The notes below the pieces were generated by a model that was not told where the DNA came from, searched no databases, and worked only from the letters and a program-made list of their open reading frames with translations. A stretch of DNA of 64,000 nucleotides from Nakamurella aerolata (GTDB taxonomy: Bacteria > Actinomycetota > Actinomycetes > Mycobacteriales > Nakamurellaceae): NCBI RefSeq assembly GCF_013002705.1, contig NZ_JABEND010000010.1:62001-126000 (forward strand), in the 5' to 3' direction. A program made the position numbers and the translations under genes. Shown here piece after piece: positions 8,085 through 16,998 of this stretch (positions within the stretch are counted from its first letter, which is position 1; each line of letters opens with the position of its first letter).

Positions 8085-10226
8085 GTGCCGCCTCCCGTGC
8101 TTGACCGTGCCGCACCAGCTGCGGGCCAACCGCCCACCTCACGTCGCTGGTCGACTGCGGGGCTCGTCGTGGTGGCAACTCTGGTCGCGGCGGCGGTGGC
8201 CGCGCTGCTCACGTCGATCACCCAGCCGCGGGTACTGATTCTTGGACTTGGCCAACCGGGTCCTGCCACCGAGTACGGGCTGCCGATCGTCAAGGGCATC
8301 TTCGACCTGAGCGCGGCGCTCACCATCGGATGGTTGTTGGCGGCGGCCTGGTTGGTGCCGCCGGCGCGGTCCGGCACGTTCACCGTTGGGGGTTACCGGG
8401 CGGTGCGGGCGGCCTCCGCATGCGCCTTTGTCTGGGTCGCCGCGGGGCTGATGTTGGTGCCGCTCAACACATCTGAGGGCTCCGGTGAATCGCTGGTGGC
8501 GGCGCTCAGCGCTGACCAGATTCTGGTAGGGCTGTCGGCGTTGACCTCGATCAGCGCGCCGCTGCAGGCCGCTGGGGTGGCTCTGGTGGTGGCGTTGCTG
8601 GCGCGAGTGTTGCTGCGGCCCGGCGGCGCCTGGCTGCTGATGGGCCTGGCCGTCGTCGGGCTGTTGCCGATCGCGTTGGCCGGGCACACTGCGTCGTCCG
8701 GCGCCCACGACATCGCCTCCGACACCATGATCTACCACCTGGTCGGCGTCTCGTTGTGGGTCGGCGGCCTGGTCGCCCTGGTCGGGCTGACGCGGCAGCG
8801 GGTCAGCTTCCTGTCGGTGATCGCGCGTCGTTACTCGGCGGTGGCGTTGATCGCCTTTGTGGCGGTGAGCCTGTCCGGGATCGGGAACGCCTGGATCCGC
8901 TTCAGCTCGCCGGCCGACCTGTTCAGTACCGACTACGGCCGACTGGTGCTGGTCAAGGCGGCGCTGCTGGTGCTGCTCGGCGTCCTCGGCGCGCTGCACC
9001 GTTCCCGCACGCTGCGGCAGCTCGACTCCGGACGACGCGCCCCGCTGCTGCGGCTGGCCGGCGTCGAAGTTCTGCTGATGGCCGCGACCATCGGCGTCGC
9101 GGTCGCCCTGGGTCGCACCGCGACCCCGCCGCCGTCCGGCGTGGTGCCGGGCGGCTACGAGGAGGTCCTCGGCTACCCGCTGCCGGGTCGTCCGACGGTG
9201 TGGACCCTGCTGACGAGCTGGCGGTTCGATCTGATGCTCGGGACGTTGTCGGTGGTCGCCATCGTGCTCTACCTGGTCGGTGTGCTGCGGCTGCGCCGAC
9301 GGGGCATCGGCTGGTCGATCTGGCGCACCACTCCCTGGGTGGTGGGCTGGCTGATGGTGCTGATGGCCACCTCGTCGGGATTCGGGCGGTACGGCGCCGC
9401 GCAGTTCTCGATCCACATGATGGACCACATGGCGCTCGGCATGATGGCGCCGATCCTGCTGGTGCTCGGCGGCCCGATCACCTTGGCACTGCGGGTGCTT
9501 CCGGCCGCGGGGCCGGCGGACCCGCCGGGAATGCGTGAGCTACTGGTGCGGATGGTGCACTCTCCGCTGGCCCGATGGATCACCCACCCGCTTGTGGTGT
9601 TCTTCCTGTTCATCGGTTCGTTCTACGCGCTGTACTTCACCAGTCTGTTCCAGACCCTGATGTCCGGTCACCTCGGGCATCTGGCCATGAATCTGCACTT
9701 CTTGTTGGTCGGCTATCTGTACTACTGGGTGATCATCGGGGTGGACCCGTCGCCGCGGCGGCTGCATCCGATGGCGAAACTGGGATTGCTGTTGGGCGCC
9801 TTGCCGTTCCACGCCTTCTTCGGGCTGGCCTTGATGCAGAGCCGGACGTCGATCGCGCCCGACTACTTCGGTGGCCTGAACCTGCCGTGGGTGAACGACA
9901 TCGTGGCGGACCAGCGGCTCGGTGGCGCGATCGCTTGGGGCGCAACCGAAGTGCCGATCATCATCGTGGTGATCGCGTTGCTCAGCCAGTGGTCGGCCAG
10001 CGACGCGCGGCAGGCCAAGCGGGCCGACAAACTCGGCGATACCCGCGCCGACGACGAGCTGGACGCGTACAACGCGATGCTGGCCGAGTTGGCGTTCCGT
10101 GACGTCGAGCAGCGCCCGGAGTCCGGTCGCGTGCCCCGCAGGAGCGCCGACGACGACACGTCCGTTGCCAGCGGTACGGCGCCTGTGGCGCAGTCGGACC
10201 CCGACAGCTCCGCCGACTCCCGCTGA
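8085..10226 (+). CDS. CopD-CtaG fusion: copper import / cytochrome oxidase assembly membrane protein
   Basis: A 713-residue integral membrane protein with about 15 hydrophobic segments. The N-terminal half resembles CopD (LAGHTASSGAHD, then YHLVGVSLWVGGLVAL with conserved His). The C-terminal half resembles caa3-type CtaG (SIHMMDHMALGMMAPILL, GHLGHLAMNLHFLLVGYLYYW, PFHAFFGLALMQS), with His-rich helices that probably bind copper. The same fusion occurs in mycobacteria. It should deliver copper for the CuB site of cytochrome oxidase. I start at the GTG at 8085 because the longer reading frame from 8028 would overlap tRNA-Arg. The last 90 residues are a hydrophilic cytosolic tail. Confidence 0.88.
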   Translation: MPPPVLDRAAPAAGQPPTSRRWSTAGLVVVATLVAAAVAALLTSITQPRVLILGLGQPGPATEYGLPIVKGIFDLSAALTIGWLLAAAWLVPPARSGTFTVGGYRAVRAASACAFVWVAAGLMLVPLNTSEGSGESLVAALSADQILVGLSALTSISAPLQAAGVALVVALLARVLLRPGGAWLLMGLAVVGLLPIALAGHTASSGAHDIASDTMIYHLVGVSLWVGGLVALVGLTRQRVSFLSVIARRYSAVALIAFVAVSLSGIGNAWIRFSSPADLFSTDYGRLVLVKAALLVLLGVLGALHRSRTLRQLDSGRRAPLLRLAGVEVLLMAATIGVAVALGRTATPPPSGVVPGGYEEVLGYPLPGRPTVWTLLTSWRFDLMLGTLSVVAIVLYLVGVLRLRRRGIGWSIWRTTPWVVGWLMVLMATSSGFGRYGAAQFSIHMMDHMALGMMAPILLVLGGPITLALRVLPAAGPADPPGMRELLVRMVHSPLARWITHPLVVFFLFIGSFYALYFTSLFQTLMSGHLGHLAMNLHFLLVGYLYYWVIIGVDPSPRRLHPMAKLGLLLGALPFHAFFGLALMQSRTSIAPDYFGGLNLPWVNDIVADQRLGGAIAWGATEVPIIIVVIALLSQWSASDARQAKRADKLGDTRADDELDAYNAMLAELAFRDVEQRPESGRVPRRSADDDTSVASGTAPVAQSDPDSSADSR

Positions 10227-10474
10227 CCGACGGCCCTAGCGCTCGGCTCCGACAGTGATGCTGTTATGGCGTCCTCTGGGGTTGTGACTCTGGCTCCGAC
10301 CGACGCCCTGCTGGGCTGTCTTTCCGATGTTCCGTCCAACCCTGGGGGACGCGTTCCACCCGGTGCTGCCGGGCTGGTTGGACATGACCTCATAGGGGCT
10401 TCGCCCACTGCGTGATCACTGTCCTGTCTGACCAGCCGGCTCGGTGGCCAACAACCACGGATAGGACAACCGGT
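10227..10474 (+). ncRNA. Candidate IS110 bridge-RNA leader
   Basis: This non-coding stretch separates the CtaG stop from the IS110 transposase start. GTCCAACC at 10334-10341 pairs perfectly with GGTTGGAC at 10376-10383, enclosing a second perfect stem CCCGG/CCGGG (10359-10363 / 10369-10373) with a TGCTG loop. A small ACAG-TGATG-CTGT hairpin lies at 10252-10264. IS110-group elements are known to encode a structured bridge RNA 5' of the recombinase gene, so this is the expected place. The ends of the RNA and of the element are not resolved. Confidence 0.5.
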
Positions 10475-11674
10475 TTGACGACATCACCCGAGGTGATCGG
10501 CGGCGCCGACACCCACACCGACACGCTGCACGTCGCCGTGATCACCACCCTCGGCCAGCACCTCGACGATCACGAGTTCCCGACCACGGCCGTTGGTTAC
10601 ACCGCGGCGATCGCGTTCCTGACCAGCCACGGCACCCTGCGACGGGTTGGGATCGAGGGCACCAGCTCCTACGGCGCCGGCCTGGCCGCCGCCTGCCTGA
10701 CGGCCGGGATCGAGGTGGTGGAAGTGAACAGTCCCAGCCGCGGTGACCGCCGCAGGAAAGGCAAATCCGATCCGCTCGATGCGTTCCACGCCGCCCACGC
10801 GGTGCTGTCCGGCCGCGCCACAGCGGCCCCGAAGGATCCCTCGATCGAAGCGATCCGCAGCCTGCATGTTGCTCGCCGGTCGGCGGTGAAGGCCCGTACC
10901 GCGACGATGCAGCAGATCCACACTGCGCTGGTCCGCGCCCCCGAACCGGTGCGCGGCAAGTACCGCGAGCTCACCGACAGCAAACTCGTCACAGCGCTTG
11001 CGCGGTGCCGGCCAGCAGCAGCCGGCGACCCCGTCATTCGTAGTGTGTTGACCGCGCTACGTGCTTTGGCCGAGCGACACCTGTTCCTCGGCAACCAGAT
11101 CAAAGACCTGGACGCGAACATCGACGAACTGGTGACCGCCGCGAACCCCGGTTTGCGGGCCAGCCATGGTGTCGGATCCGACACCGCCGCGCAGTTGCTG
11201 ATCACCGCCGGCGGCAACCCCGAACGCCTCACCTCGGAAGCCTCGTTCGCCGCCCGGTGCGGCGTCGCACCTGTACCAGCTTCCTCAGGCAGAACCGTGC
11301 GGCACCGGCTGTCCCGCGGCGGTGATCGGCACGCCAACAACGCCCTCTACCGGATCGCCGTCGTGCGAATGTCCAACCACCCACCAACCCATGCCTACGT
11401 GGTGCGGCAAGTCGCCGCCGGACGGTCGAAACCCGAAATCATCCGAATGCTGAAACGGGCCATCGCCCGTGAAATCCACCGGCACCTCACCCAGGCGACA
11501 CCGGTACCGGCCTACGACGACCTCCGCCCGGCCCGGCAAGCGAAGAACATCACCCTGACCGCCGCGGCGAACCACTTCGGTGTCTGGCCGATCGTGATCT
11601 CCCGGATCGAACGCGGACTCCAACGCCACGACCAACTCGCCGACCAATACCGCGACTGGCTCGCTGTGGCCTAG
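10475..11674 (+). mobile_element. IS110-family transposase (DEDD recombinase) with C-terminal HTH extension
   Basis: The protein has the N-terminal RuvC-like DEDD domain: first acidic residue in VIGGADTHTDTLHVAV, Glu in VGIEGTSSYG, and KSDPLDAFHAA. It also has the C-terminal Transposase_20 domain with the catalytic Ser region (VAPVPASSGRTVRHRLSRGG, then DRHANNALYRIA). The last 45 residues (KNITLTAAANHFGVWPIVIS, then RIERGLQR) look like an added XRE-type helix-turn-helix. I prefer a TTG start at 10475 because AGGA lies 8 nt upstream and IGGADTH then falls at the usual N-terminal position; a GTG at 10412 is in frame but lacks a ribosome binding site. The gene is intact. Confidence 0.9.
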
Positions 11675-11754
11675 CTGGTCCTGGCCGCGGTCTTGCGATG
11701 GGAATAGTGGCTTCCCACGCGGGGCTGTCGGTGGTTGCTGCTAGGAAACCCGGT

Positions 11755-12204
11755 ATGGATGAGACGGAGGCAGTGTTCCCACCCTTCGCGGTGACGCCGG
11801 CGGCGGTGGAACAGATAGAAGCGCTGGGCGGTGCGGTGTTGATCGACGTCGAGGCCGGCGGGTGCTGCGGGAGCACGTACGCGTTCCGGGTGGTCGAGGA
11901 TCCGGACGCTGCTGTCGTCGAAAGTGACCGGTACGGCTGTCCGGGCGCGTGGTTGTTCGTGGGCACTGGTGTCCGGGAGGTGATGCCAGGAGCCACGTTG
12001 GACTACTCGTCGCGCCTCAAGCCACCTCGGTTCCGGGTATTGAGAAACCCGAACACCGACGATGTTTGTGCATGTCGACGGTCCTTCGGGAGCCCCTGGC
12101 CCGGTCCGGGTCAGCCCGGGTGCCGCTCGTACAGTCCGATGCCGTGGGACACCGAGTTCGATCCGCCTAGTCGATGGAAGAAGCAGACCGGTTACGGTCG
12201 TTGA
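11755..12204 (+). CDS. HesB/IscA-like iron-sulfur protein
   Basis: A 149-residue protein with an A-type Fe-S carrier fold in residues 10-115: FAVTPAAVEQIEAL, GAVLIDVEAGGCCGSTYAFR, and the C-terminal CxC in NPNTDDVCACRRSFG. Canonical IscA uses one Cys after the second strand and a CGC near the end; here CC and CAC occupy those places. A Cys-containing tail follows (PGQPGCRSYSPMPWDTEFDPP). The ATG at 11755 has AGGAA 8 nt upstream and is preferred over an earlier in-frame ATG. Its last 38 bases overlap the convergent P-type ATPase gene. Whether it assembles clusters or is a metal-related accessory is open. Confidence 0.7.
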   Translation: MDETEAVFPPFAVTPAAVEQIEALGGAVLIDVEAGGCCGSTYAFRVVEDPDAAVVESDRYGCPGAWLFVGTGVREVMPGATLDYSSRLKPPRFRVLRNPNTDDVCACRRSFGSPWPGPGQPGCRSYSPMPWDTEFDPPSRWKKQTGYGR

Positions 12205-14077
12205 TCCGTACCCGGCGCCCGGGGATCAGGCGCGCGGAGTTGAGGATGAACGCTGTCTCGCTGCCGACGTGGATGATCGCGGCGATCACGGGGCCGAGGA
12301 TTCCGAAGGCGGCCAGTCCCATCCCGAGGAGGTCGACGGCGATTGTCCCGACGAAGTTGAACATGACGATTCGCCGGGCGCGGCAAGCAACGTGCACGGT
12401 GTGGGTCAGGTCGTTCAGGTCGGAGCTGATGAGCACGATATCGGCGCTTTCGCGAGCGATGTCGGTACCGCTGCCCATCGCGATCCCGATGTCGGCGTGG
12501 GCCAGCGCGGGTGCGTCGTTGACACCATCGCCGACCATCGCCAGGGTGTGGCCGGCCGCGCGTTCGGCATCGATTGCGGCCAGCTTCTGATCGGGAAGCA
12601 GGCCGGCCCGTACGTCGTCGATGCCTAGCTCCGCGGCGACCGCCTGAGCGGTCATCTCCTGGTCGCCGGTGATCATCAGCGTGCGTAAGCCGCGTCGATG
12701 CAGGTCGGTGATCGATCGGCGGGCACTGTCGCGGATGACGTCGGCCAGCAAGATGGTGCCGACGTAGCCCTCGTTAGCGCTGACGTGCACGGCGGTGGCG
12801 ATACCTTGCGCTGGCAGGGTTTCCGGGGCGTCGGGGACGAGTGTGCGGTTGCCGGCCGCCACCTTCTTGCCGGCGACGGTGGCGCTGACGCCCTGTCCGG
12901 GTTGGTAGGTGAAGTGTTCGGACGGGCCGACGGGTAGACCCTGGGCACGTGCGTGGGCGACGATGGCTTGCCCGAGGGGGTGTTCTGAATAGGACTCGGC
13001 GGCGGCGGCAAGCATCAGCAGCGCCTCGGTCGTGATCCCGTCGACGGTGCGGATGTCCACCACGCTGGGGCTTCCGGTGGTGAGGGTGCCGGTCTTGTCG
13101 AAGACGATCGTGTCCGCCGTCGACAGAGCTTCCAGGTGCGCCCCGTCCTTGACGAATGCTCCGGACCGGGCTATCCGTGCTATCGCTGCGAGCACTGCGA
13201 GCGGCGTTCCGGCGGCGATACCGCAGGCACCGGCGACCACGACGACGGAAATCGTGGCCGTCCAGTCCCGGGTGGTCAGGAAAGTGACCACCGCGCCGGT
13301 CAGGGCGAGATAGACGAGGTAGGCGGCGAGCCGGTCCGCGAGCCGCTGCACCGGGGGTTCGGAGGATTGTGCTTGGCGGACCGCTTCGACGATGCGGCCG
13401 TAGGACGAGTCCGCGCCGACCCTTTCAGCCCGGATTTCGACGGCGCCGACCTGATTGATCGAACCGGCGAAAACCTCGCTGCCAACGGTGATGTCGACGG
13501 GCAGCGATTCCCCGGTGATTCGGGACTGGTCCGCTGTCGACTGGCCGGCAACAACCACACCATCGACGGGGATGCGTCCGCCCGGCGCGACCACGAGTAG
13601 CTGACCGGGCTGGACCTCACCGAGCGGAGTTGTTCTCGTTTCGCCACCGACACGGACCTGCACGGTCTGCGGCAGGAACGTCATCAGATCGGTCAGGGCA
13701 TCGCGACCGCGGTCCATCGACAGGTCTTCGAGGATCTCGGCGGCGAGCACGAACGTGGTGATCAGCAATGCGGTCAGCCACTCGCCGATCGCCGCCGCCG
13801 CCACGATGGCGATGAGCATCGACAACTCCATGCTCATCCGCCGATGCCGGATGTCTTCCCACGCCTCCATCACGATGGGCCAGCAGCCCACGATCAGGCC
13901 CGCCAGGGCGACCACCGGAACAGTCGGCCAGGGCCACGTCAACCCGAGGGCCGTGGCTGCCGTGCACGCGGCAATGAACAGGGTCCGGGCCAGGTCGCCG
14001 CGGTCAACCCGCGACCACAAGCCGCGCAGCCCATGCCGCTGGGTCAAGTCCGGACCCGCCTCGGTCTCAAGGATCAC
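12167..14077 (-). CDS. Heavy-metal P1B-type ATPase lacking the CPC motif
   Basis: A 636-residue metal-exporting P-type ATPase without an N-terminal HMA domain. The signatures are complete: TGE (188-190), phosphorylated Asp327 in FDKTGTLTTG, SEHPLG (His366) and GDGVNDAPA. The metal-site helix reads VVAGACGIAAGTPLAVLAAI, with Ala-Cys-Gly (284-286) where copper or zinc pumps have Cys-Pro-Cys. The metal is therefore not predictable from motif class. It is the second gene of an operon behind the ArsR sensor (ATGA overlap), whose ligand set suggests nickel or cobalt. Confidence 0.88.
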   Translation of the reverse strand: MILETEAGPDLTQRHGLRGLWSRVDRGDLARTLFIAACTAATALGLTWPWPTVPVVALAGLIVGCWPIVMEAWEDIRHRRMSMELSMLIAIVAAAAIGEWLTALLITTFVLAAEILEDLSMDRGRDALTDLMTFLPQTVQVRVGGETRTTPLGEVQPGQLLVVAPGGRIPVDGVVVAGQSTADQSRITGESLPVDITVGSEVFAGSINQVGAVEIRAERVGADSSYGRIVEAVRQAQSSEPPVQRLADRLAAYLVYLALTGAVVTFLTTRDWTATISVVVVAGACGIAAGTPLAVLAAIARIARSGAFVKDGAHLEALSTADTIVFDKTGTLTTGSPSVVDIRTVDGITTEALLMLAAAAESYSEHPLGQAIVAHARAQGLPVGPSEHFTYQPGQGVSATVAGKKVAAGNRTLVPDAPETLPAQGIATAVHVSANEGYVGTILLADVIRDSARRSITDLHRRGLRTLMITGDQEMTAQAVAAELGIDDVRAGLLPDQKLAAIDAERAAGHTLAMVGDGVNDAPALAHADIGIAMGSGTDIARESADIVLISSDLNDLTHTVHVACRARRIVMFNFVGTIAVDLLGMGLAAFGILGPVIAAIIHVGSETAFILNSARLIPGRRVRINDRNRSASSID

Positions 14078-14472
14078 GAGTCTGACGCCGCTGCAGGATC
14101 CGCGCTAACCGGCATCCCGGCCGAGTCCAGGTGATGCTCGGGTACGCCACCGCCTACGACATGCTCGGCCTGGAACACCGCATGCGTCACCAGCTGGCGG
14201 GCGTGCTCATCGATCAGGCTGTAGAAAACCCGGGTCCCGTCCTGACGCGCGGCCACGACCTTGCCCCACCGCAACTTCGCCAGATGCTGCGACACCACCG
14301 TCGGCGGCCGGCCGATTCGCTCGGCCAACTCGCCCACAGCCAACTCACCGGACCGCAGCGCCAGAATGATCCTGATCCGCGTCGCATCCGACAGCAGACT
14401 GAATACCTCCGCCGCCAAGTCCACGTACTGGCTCTCCGCGTCGAATGTGCATAACTTAGAACCTTCGCTCAT
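14074..14472 (-). CDS. ArsR/SmtB metal sensor, KmtR-like
   Basis: A 132-residue winged-helix repressor (VFSLLSDATRIRIILALRSG, recognition helix PPTVVSQHLAKLRW, wing ARQDGTRVFYSL). Candidate metal ligands lie in the last helix and tail: Asp88, His90, Glu103, His104, His113, His114. This resembles the KmtR set (His88, Glu101, His102, His110, His111) known for nickel/cobalt sensing in M. tuberculosis, with the last pair shifted by one residue. It overlaps the ATPase start in an ATGA. TAGTAT at 14479-14484 (minus strand) is 6 nt before the ATG, so the mRNA is likely leaderless and the repressor probably controls this promoter. Confidence 0.85.
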   Translation of the reverse strand: MSEGSKLCTFDAESQYVDLAAEVFSLLSDATRIRIILALRSGELAVGELAERIGRPPTVVSQHLAKLRWGKVVAARQDGTRVFYSLIDEHARQLVTHAVFQAEHVVGGGVPEHHLDSAGMPVSADPAAASDS

Positions 14473-14478
14473 ATGCAG

Positions 14479-14484
14479 ATACTA
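14479..14484 (-). promoter_or_regulatory. -10 box (TAGTAT) for a leaderless metal-sensor operon
   Basis: Read on the minus strand, TAGTAT is followed by CTGCAT and then the ATG at 14472, the 6-nt spacing expected when transcription starts at the start codon. A TTGATG about 20 nt upstream is a weak -35 candidate. Confidence 0.5.
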
Positions 14485-14691
14485 CGCCTGTTGCACCGCC
14501 TTGACATCAATAGGAGCATCACCGGTGCCGGCTATCCACAGGTTTTCCGGCTGGTTGTCCACCGGCGGGAAATCCATCCACATTCTTGGTATTCCGCTGG
14601 ATCGACGGACCACCGCTGAGCAGTCTCGGTAGGAGCCGCCGGCATCCGCTGGTCGGCTGTTACCTCTTATCGAGCGGAAAGGAGCACCGTG

Positions 14692-15279
14692 ATGACGATC
14701 GTCACCACTGTGGTCGGAAATCTGGCCGACGCCCCGCGCATCAGCGAGAACGGCAACTCACAACGGGCGAACCTGCGCGTCATCTCCAACGACGGCTACT
14801 ACGACAGGGCGAGAAACGAATGGCGGGCGCGGCCGGGTACCGGCGTCGACGTGGTGTGCTGGGGGCACTTGGCGCACAACGTGGCCGGCAGCCTGCACCG
14901 CGGCGACTCCGTGGTGGTGACGGGCCGGCTCGAGCAGTACTCGTGGGAAGACAAGGACGGAGCCAGGCGCAGCAGAATGCAACTGGTCGCCGAGGCGATC
15001 GGCCCGAACCTGCGCTGGGGCGTCGCCCGGTTGAGTCGGGTGGAGAACGCGGCCGACAAGGTGTCGCCGGATCCTTGGCGCGATGCCAGTCCGGGCGCTG
15101 CCGATGCCGAGTCTGACGGTGACGGTGCCGAATCGGATCCCGACGGCACCGACGGCACCGACGGCACCGGCAGCACTGACGGCACAGACGGCACCGACAC
15201 GGGTGGTTCCGACGACTCCGCAGCGGCGGACGACGATGCCGAGCTCACTCTGGTGGGCAGCACCCCGGCGCCGTTCTGA
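14692..15279 (+). CDS. ssb: Single-stranded DNA-binding protein paralogue
   Basis: A 195-residue OB-fold protein. Residues 1-115 carry the SSB fold (TTVVGNLADAPRISENG, ANLRVISNDGYYD, VDVVCWGHLAHNVAGSLHRG, DSVVVTGRLEQYSW). The tail is acidic and built of Asp-Gly-Thr repeats (DGTDGTDGTGSTDGTDGTD). It ends in TPAPF, a weakened version of the DDDIPF tip that recruits replication proteins. I chose the ATG at 14692 because GGAG is 7 nt upstream, rather than the adjacent GTG. It resembles Rv2478c-type secondary SSBs, which lie near ettA in mycobacteria; here it is about 6 kb away. A 15-bp tandem array begins at its stop codon. Confidence 0.85.
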   Translation: MTIVTTVVGNLADAPRISENGNSQRANLRVISNDGYYDRARNEWRARPGTGVDVVCWGHLAHNVAGSLHRGDSVVVTGRLEQYSWEDKDGARRSRMQLVAEAIGPNLRWGVARLSRVENAADKVSPDPWRDASPGAADAESDGDGAESDPDGTDGTDGTGSTDGTDGTDTGGSDDSAAADDDAELTLVGSTPAPF

Positions 15280-15344
15280 CCTGCGCCGTTCCGACTCACC
15301 TGTTCCGGCTCGCCCCGTTCGGAGTCGGTCCGTTCTGGGGCCGC
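15271..15344 (+). repeat. 15-bp tandem array starting at the ssb stop codon
   Basis: Five units aligned on CCGTTC/CTGTTC follow each other at about 15 bp: CCGTTCTGACCTGCG, CCGTTCCGACTCAC, CTGTTCCGGCTCGCC, CCGTTCGGAGTCGGT, CCGTTCTGGGGCCGC. The first unit contains the TGA stop of the ssb gene. Confidence 0.65.
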
Positions 15345-15430
15345 CCCGCACCAGCAGGTGCTTGATCCGCGGGGCCGATTCTGTGCCGCGGTGCGCGGGC
15401 CGCGGCTGATGAGCCGCGCGCGTTGGTCCT

Positions 15431-16225
15431 TCAGGCAGCGCCCAGCTGCCCGGTGTCGACACCGAGCTCGCTGATCAGCGCGTCGTGGCCGGCCGGGGTG
15501 ACTCGAATGGCCCGCTTGACGCTGGTTGAGCGGCGCAACCAGCCCTGCTGCAGCATCCAGGTCAGCAGGGCGTCACCGGCGATGCCGGCCAGATGGTGGC
15601 GCTGTTCGGTCCAGTCGACGCAGTAGCACACCATGGCGCGGCGGCCGGCGCGCTCCTTGTCTGTCGGCAGGGCACCGGTCTCGGTGAACCAGCGCTCGCC
15701 GGCGTCGGACAGGGCGTACTCGATGTCTTTGCCCCTGGCGGAGAACCGGTCGCGCTTGGCGGTGCCGGGATCGTGCAACCCGTTGCCGCCGACGATGTAT
15801 CCGCGATCGATCAACGAACCCATCACGGCGGTTCCGAGCCGACCGGCCAAATGGTCGAAACATGAACGGGCGAAACGCAATTGGCCCGACCGGGTACCAG
15901 CGCGAAGGGAGGTGACGGGTGCGATCGGTGACAGCCGGGCGAGTGCTTCCACGGCCGCCGCCACGTCGCGGTTGCTGATGGCGAAGTAGCGGTGCCTGCC
16001 CTGCTGACGAACCTGCACCAGCCCGCCGTTCTGCAGCCGGGCAAGGTGCGCCGACGCGGTTGAGGCGGCGACGCCGGCCTCGTGCGCGAGCCTCGTCATC
16101 GGCAGCGAGCGACCGTCCAGCAGTGCCATCAGCATGGCGGCCCGGGCCGGGTGGCCGATGAGTTCAGCGGGCTTGGCGATGTCGGGTTCACCACCGTCGA
16201 CGCGGGACGGGATCTTGGCTGGCAT
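15431..16225 (-). CDS. ArsR-type transcriptional regulator
   Basis: A 264-residue regulator with an N-terminal winged helix (ELIGHPARAAMLMALLDGRS, GVAASTASAHLARLQNGGLV, RQQGRHRYFAIS) and a long C-terminal region. That region includes YALSDAGERWFTETG and a Cys-containing stretch MVCYCVDWTEQRHHLAG, a second winged-helix-like part seen in larger ArsR-family proteins. The start is placed at the ATG at 16225 (MPAKIPSRV); the open frame extends upstream only through a low-complexity repeat. It is divergent from the frameshifted VOC gene. The effector is unknown. Confidence 0.75.
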   Translation of the reverse strand: MPAKIPSRVDGGEPDIAKPAELIGHPARAAMLMALLDGRSLPMTRLAHEAGVAASTASAHLARLQNGGLVQVRQQGRHRYFAISNRDVAAAVEALARLSPIAPVTSLRAGTRSGQLRFARSCFDHLAGRLGTAVMGSLIDRGYIVGGNGLHDPGTAKRDRFSARGKDIEYALSDAGERWFTETGALPTDKERAGRRAMVCYCVDWTEQRHHLAGIAGDALLTWMLQQGWLRRSTSVKRAIRVTPAGHDALISELGVDTGQLGAA

Positions 16226-16290
16226 GACGCTGACGCTACGCCCGGCACATTTCGGTTGGCGACGAAACATCGGCGTCCCCTGCTCACGCC

Positions 16291-16378
16291 GCTGCCTGCC
16301 GTCAAGCGTCGCCGGCCCAGTGACGACATGGTCACCCCGCTGCATGCCGCCAGGCGTCGCCGGCCCAGAGACGACATG
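16291..16378 (+). repeat. 48-bp direct repeat, two copies
   Basis: The 40 bases beginning GCTGCCTGCCGTCAAGCGTC at 16291 recur at 16339 with four substitutions, a 48-bp period. Both copies contain CGTCGCCGGCCCAG followed by GACGACATG. The repeat lies between the divergent ArsR and VOC genes and could hold paired operator sites, though simple duplication is equally likely. Confidence 0.7.
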
Positions 16379-16440
16379 CGGCGCAGCGGGCGGGTTGTGC
16401 GTCCGGCCCGGCGGCACCGGACGCTGTCGGTGCTGCGTCC

Positions 16441-16446
16441 TACCGT
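16441..16446 (+). promoter_or_regulatory. -10 box (TACCGT) 6 nt before the VOC-gene ATG
   Basis: TACCGT is followed by CGACTG and then the ATG at 16453, the same TANNNT-N6-ATG geometry seen at several other genes here. Confidence 0.45.
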
Positions 16447-16452
16447 CGACTG

Positions 16453-16895
16453 ATGACCAACTGGCAACTCACCATCGACGCGAACGACCCGGGCAAGTTG
16501 CTCCCATTCTGGGGGCCGCTGCTGGGCTACGAGGTCACTCCGCCGCCGGAAGGATTCGACACCTGGCGCGACTACTACATCTCGTTGGGGAACCGGCGGA
16601 GCTGTTCACCGGTGACGGGTCGGACCGACTCCGCGACCCGACTGGCGGTGGCCCGGCGATCTGGTTCCAGATTGTCCCGGAGCGCAAGAGCGGCACCAAG
16701 AATCGCCTGCACCTGGACATCCAGGTGAGCGACGGGGAGCAACCCGTCGAGCAGCGTGCGGAGGTGGTCCGGAAGAAGGCAGATGAGCTCTGCGCCGGGG
16801 GCGCATCGATCGTCCGCCGGATCGAGATCGACGACGCCGGCTACTACTTCGTGGTGCTGCACGACCCGGAAGGAAACGAGTTCTGTATCAGCTGA
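16453..16895 (+). pseudogene. Glyoxalase/VOC-family protein, frameshifted
   Basis: The gene starts at the ATG at 16453 (MTNWQLTIDANDPGKLLPFW, then GPLLGYEV). After SLG near 16590 it must move to the -1 frame, where PAELFTGDGSDRLRDPTGGG, IWFQIVPERKSGTKNRLHLD, RRIEIDDAGYYFVVLHDPEG and NEFCIS complete a typical VOC domain. The sequence around the switch contains TTGGGG, so a one-base loss is the simplest explanation. A sequencing error cannot be excluded. As written no full protein is made. Confidence 0.8.
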
Positions 16896-16998
16896 GCCGT
16901 TCTCGCGCACCCGCTCACCGCCCCGACCAACTCACCTCGAAGACCAACTCGCCTCGACGAGCAACTGAACCGATGCCGGACGTTCCGCGGCGCGCCGG

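Noticed and set aside
16226-16417. N-terminal 64-residue extension of the ArsR-type regulator
   Set aside because: It is encoded by the 48-bp direct repeat and has no conserved character. The ATG at 16225 gives a normal start.
16580-16600. Programmed ribosomal frameshift in the VOC gene
   Set aside because: There is no canonical slippery heptamer with a downstream stem; a single-base deletion is simpler.
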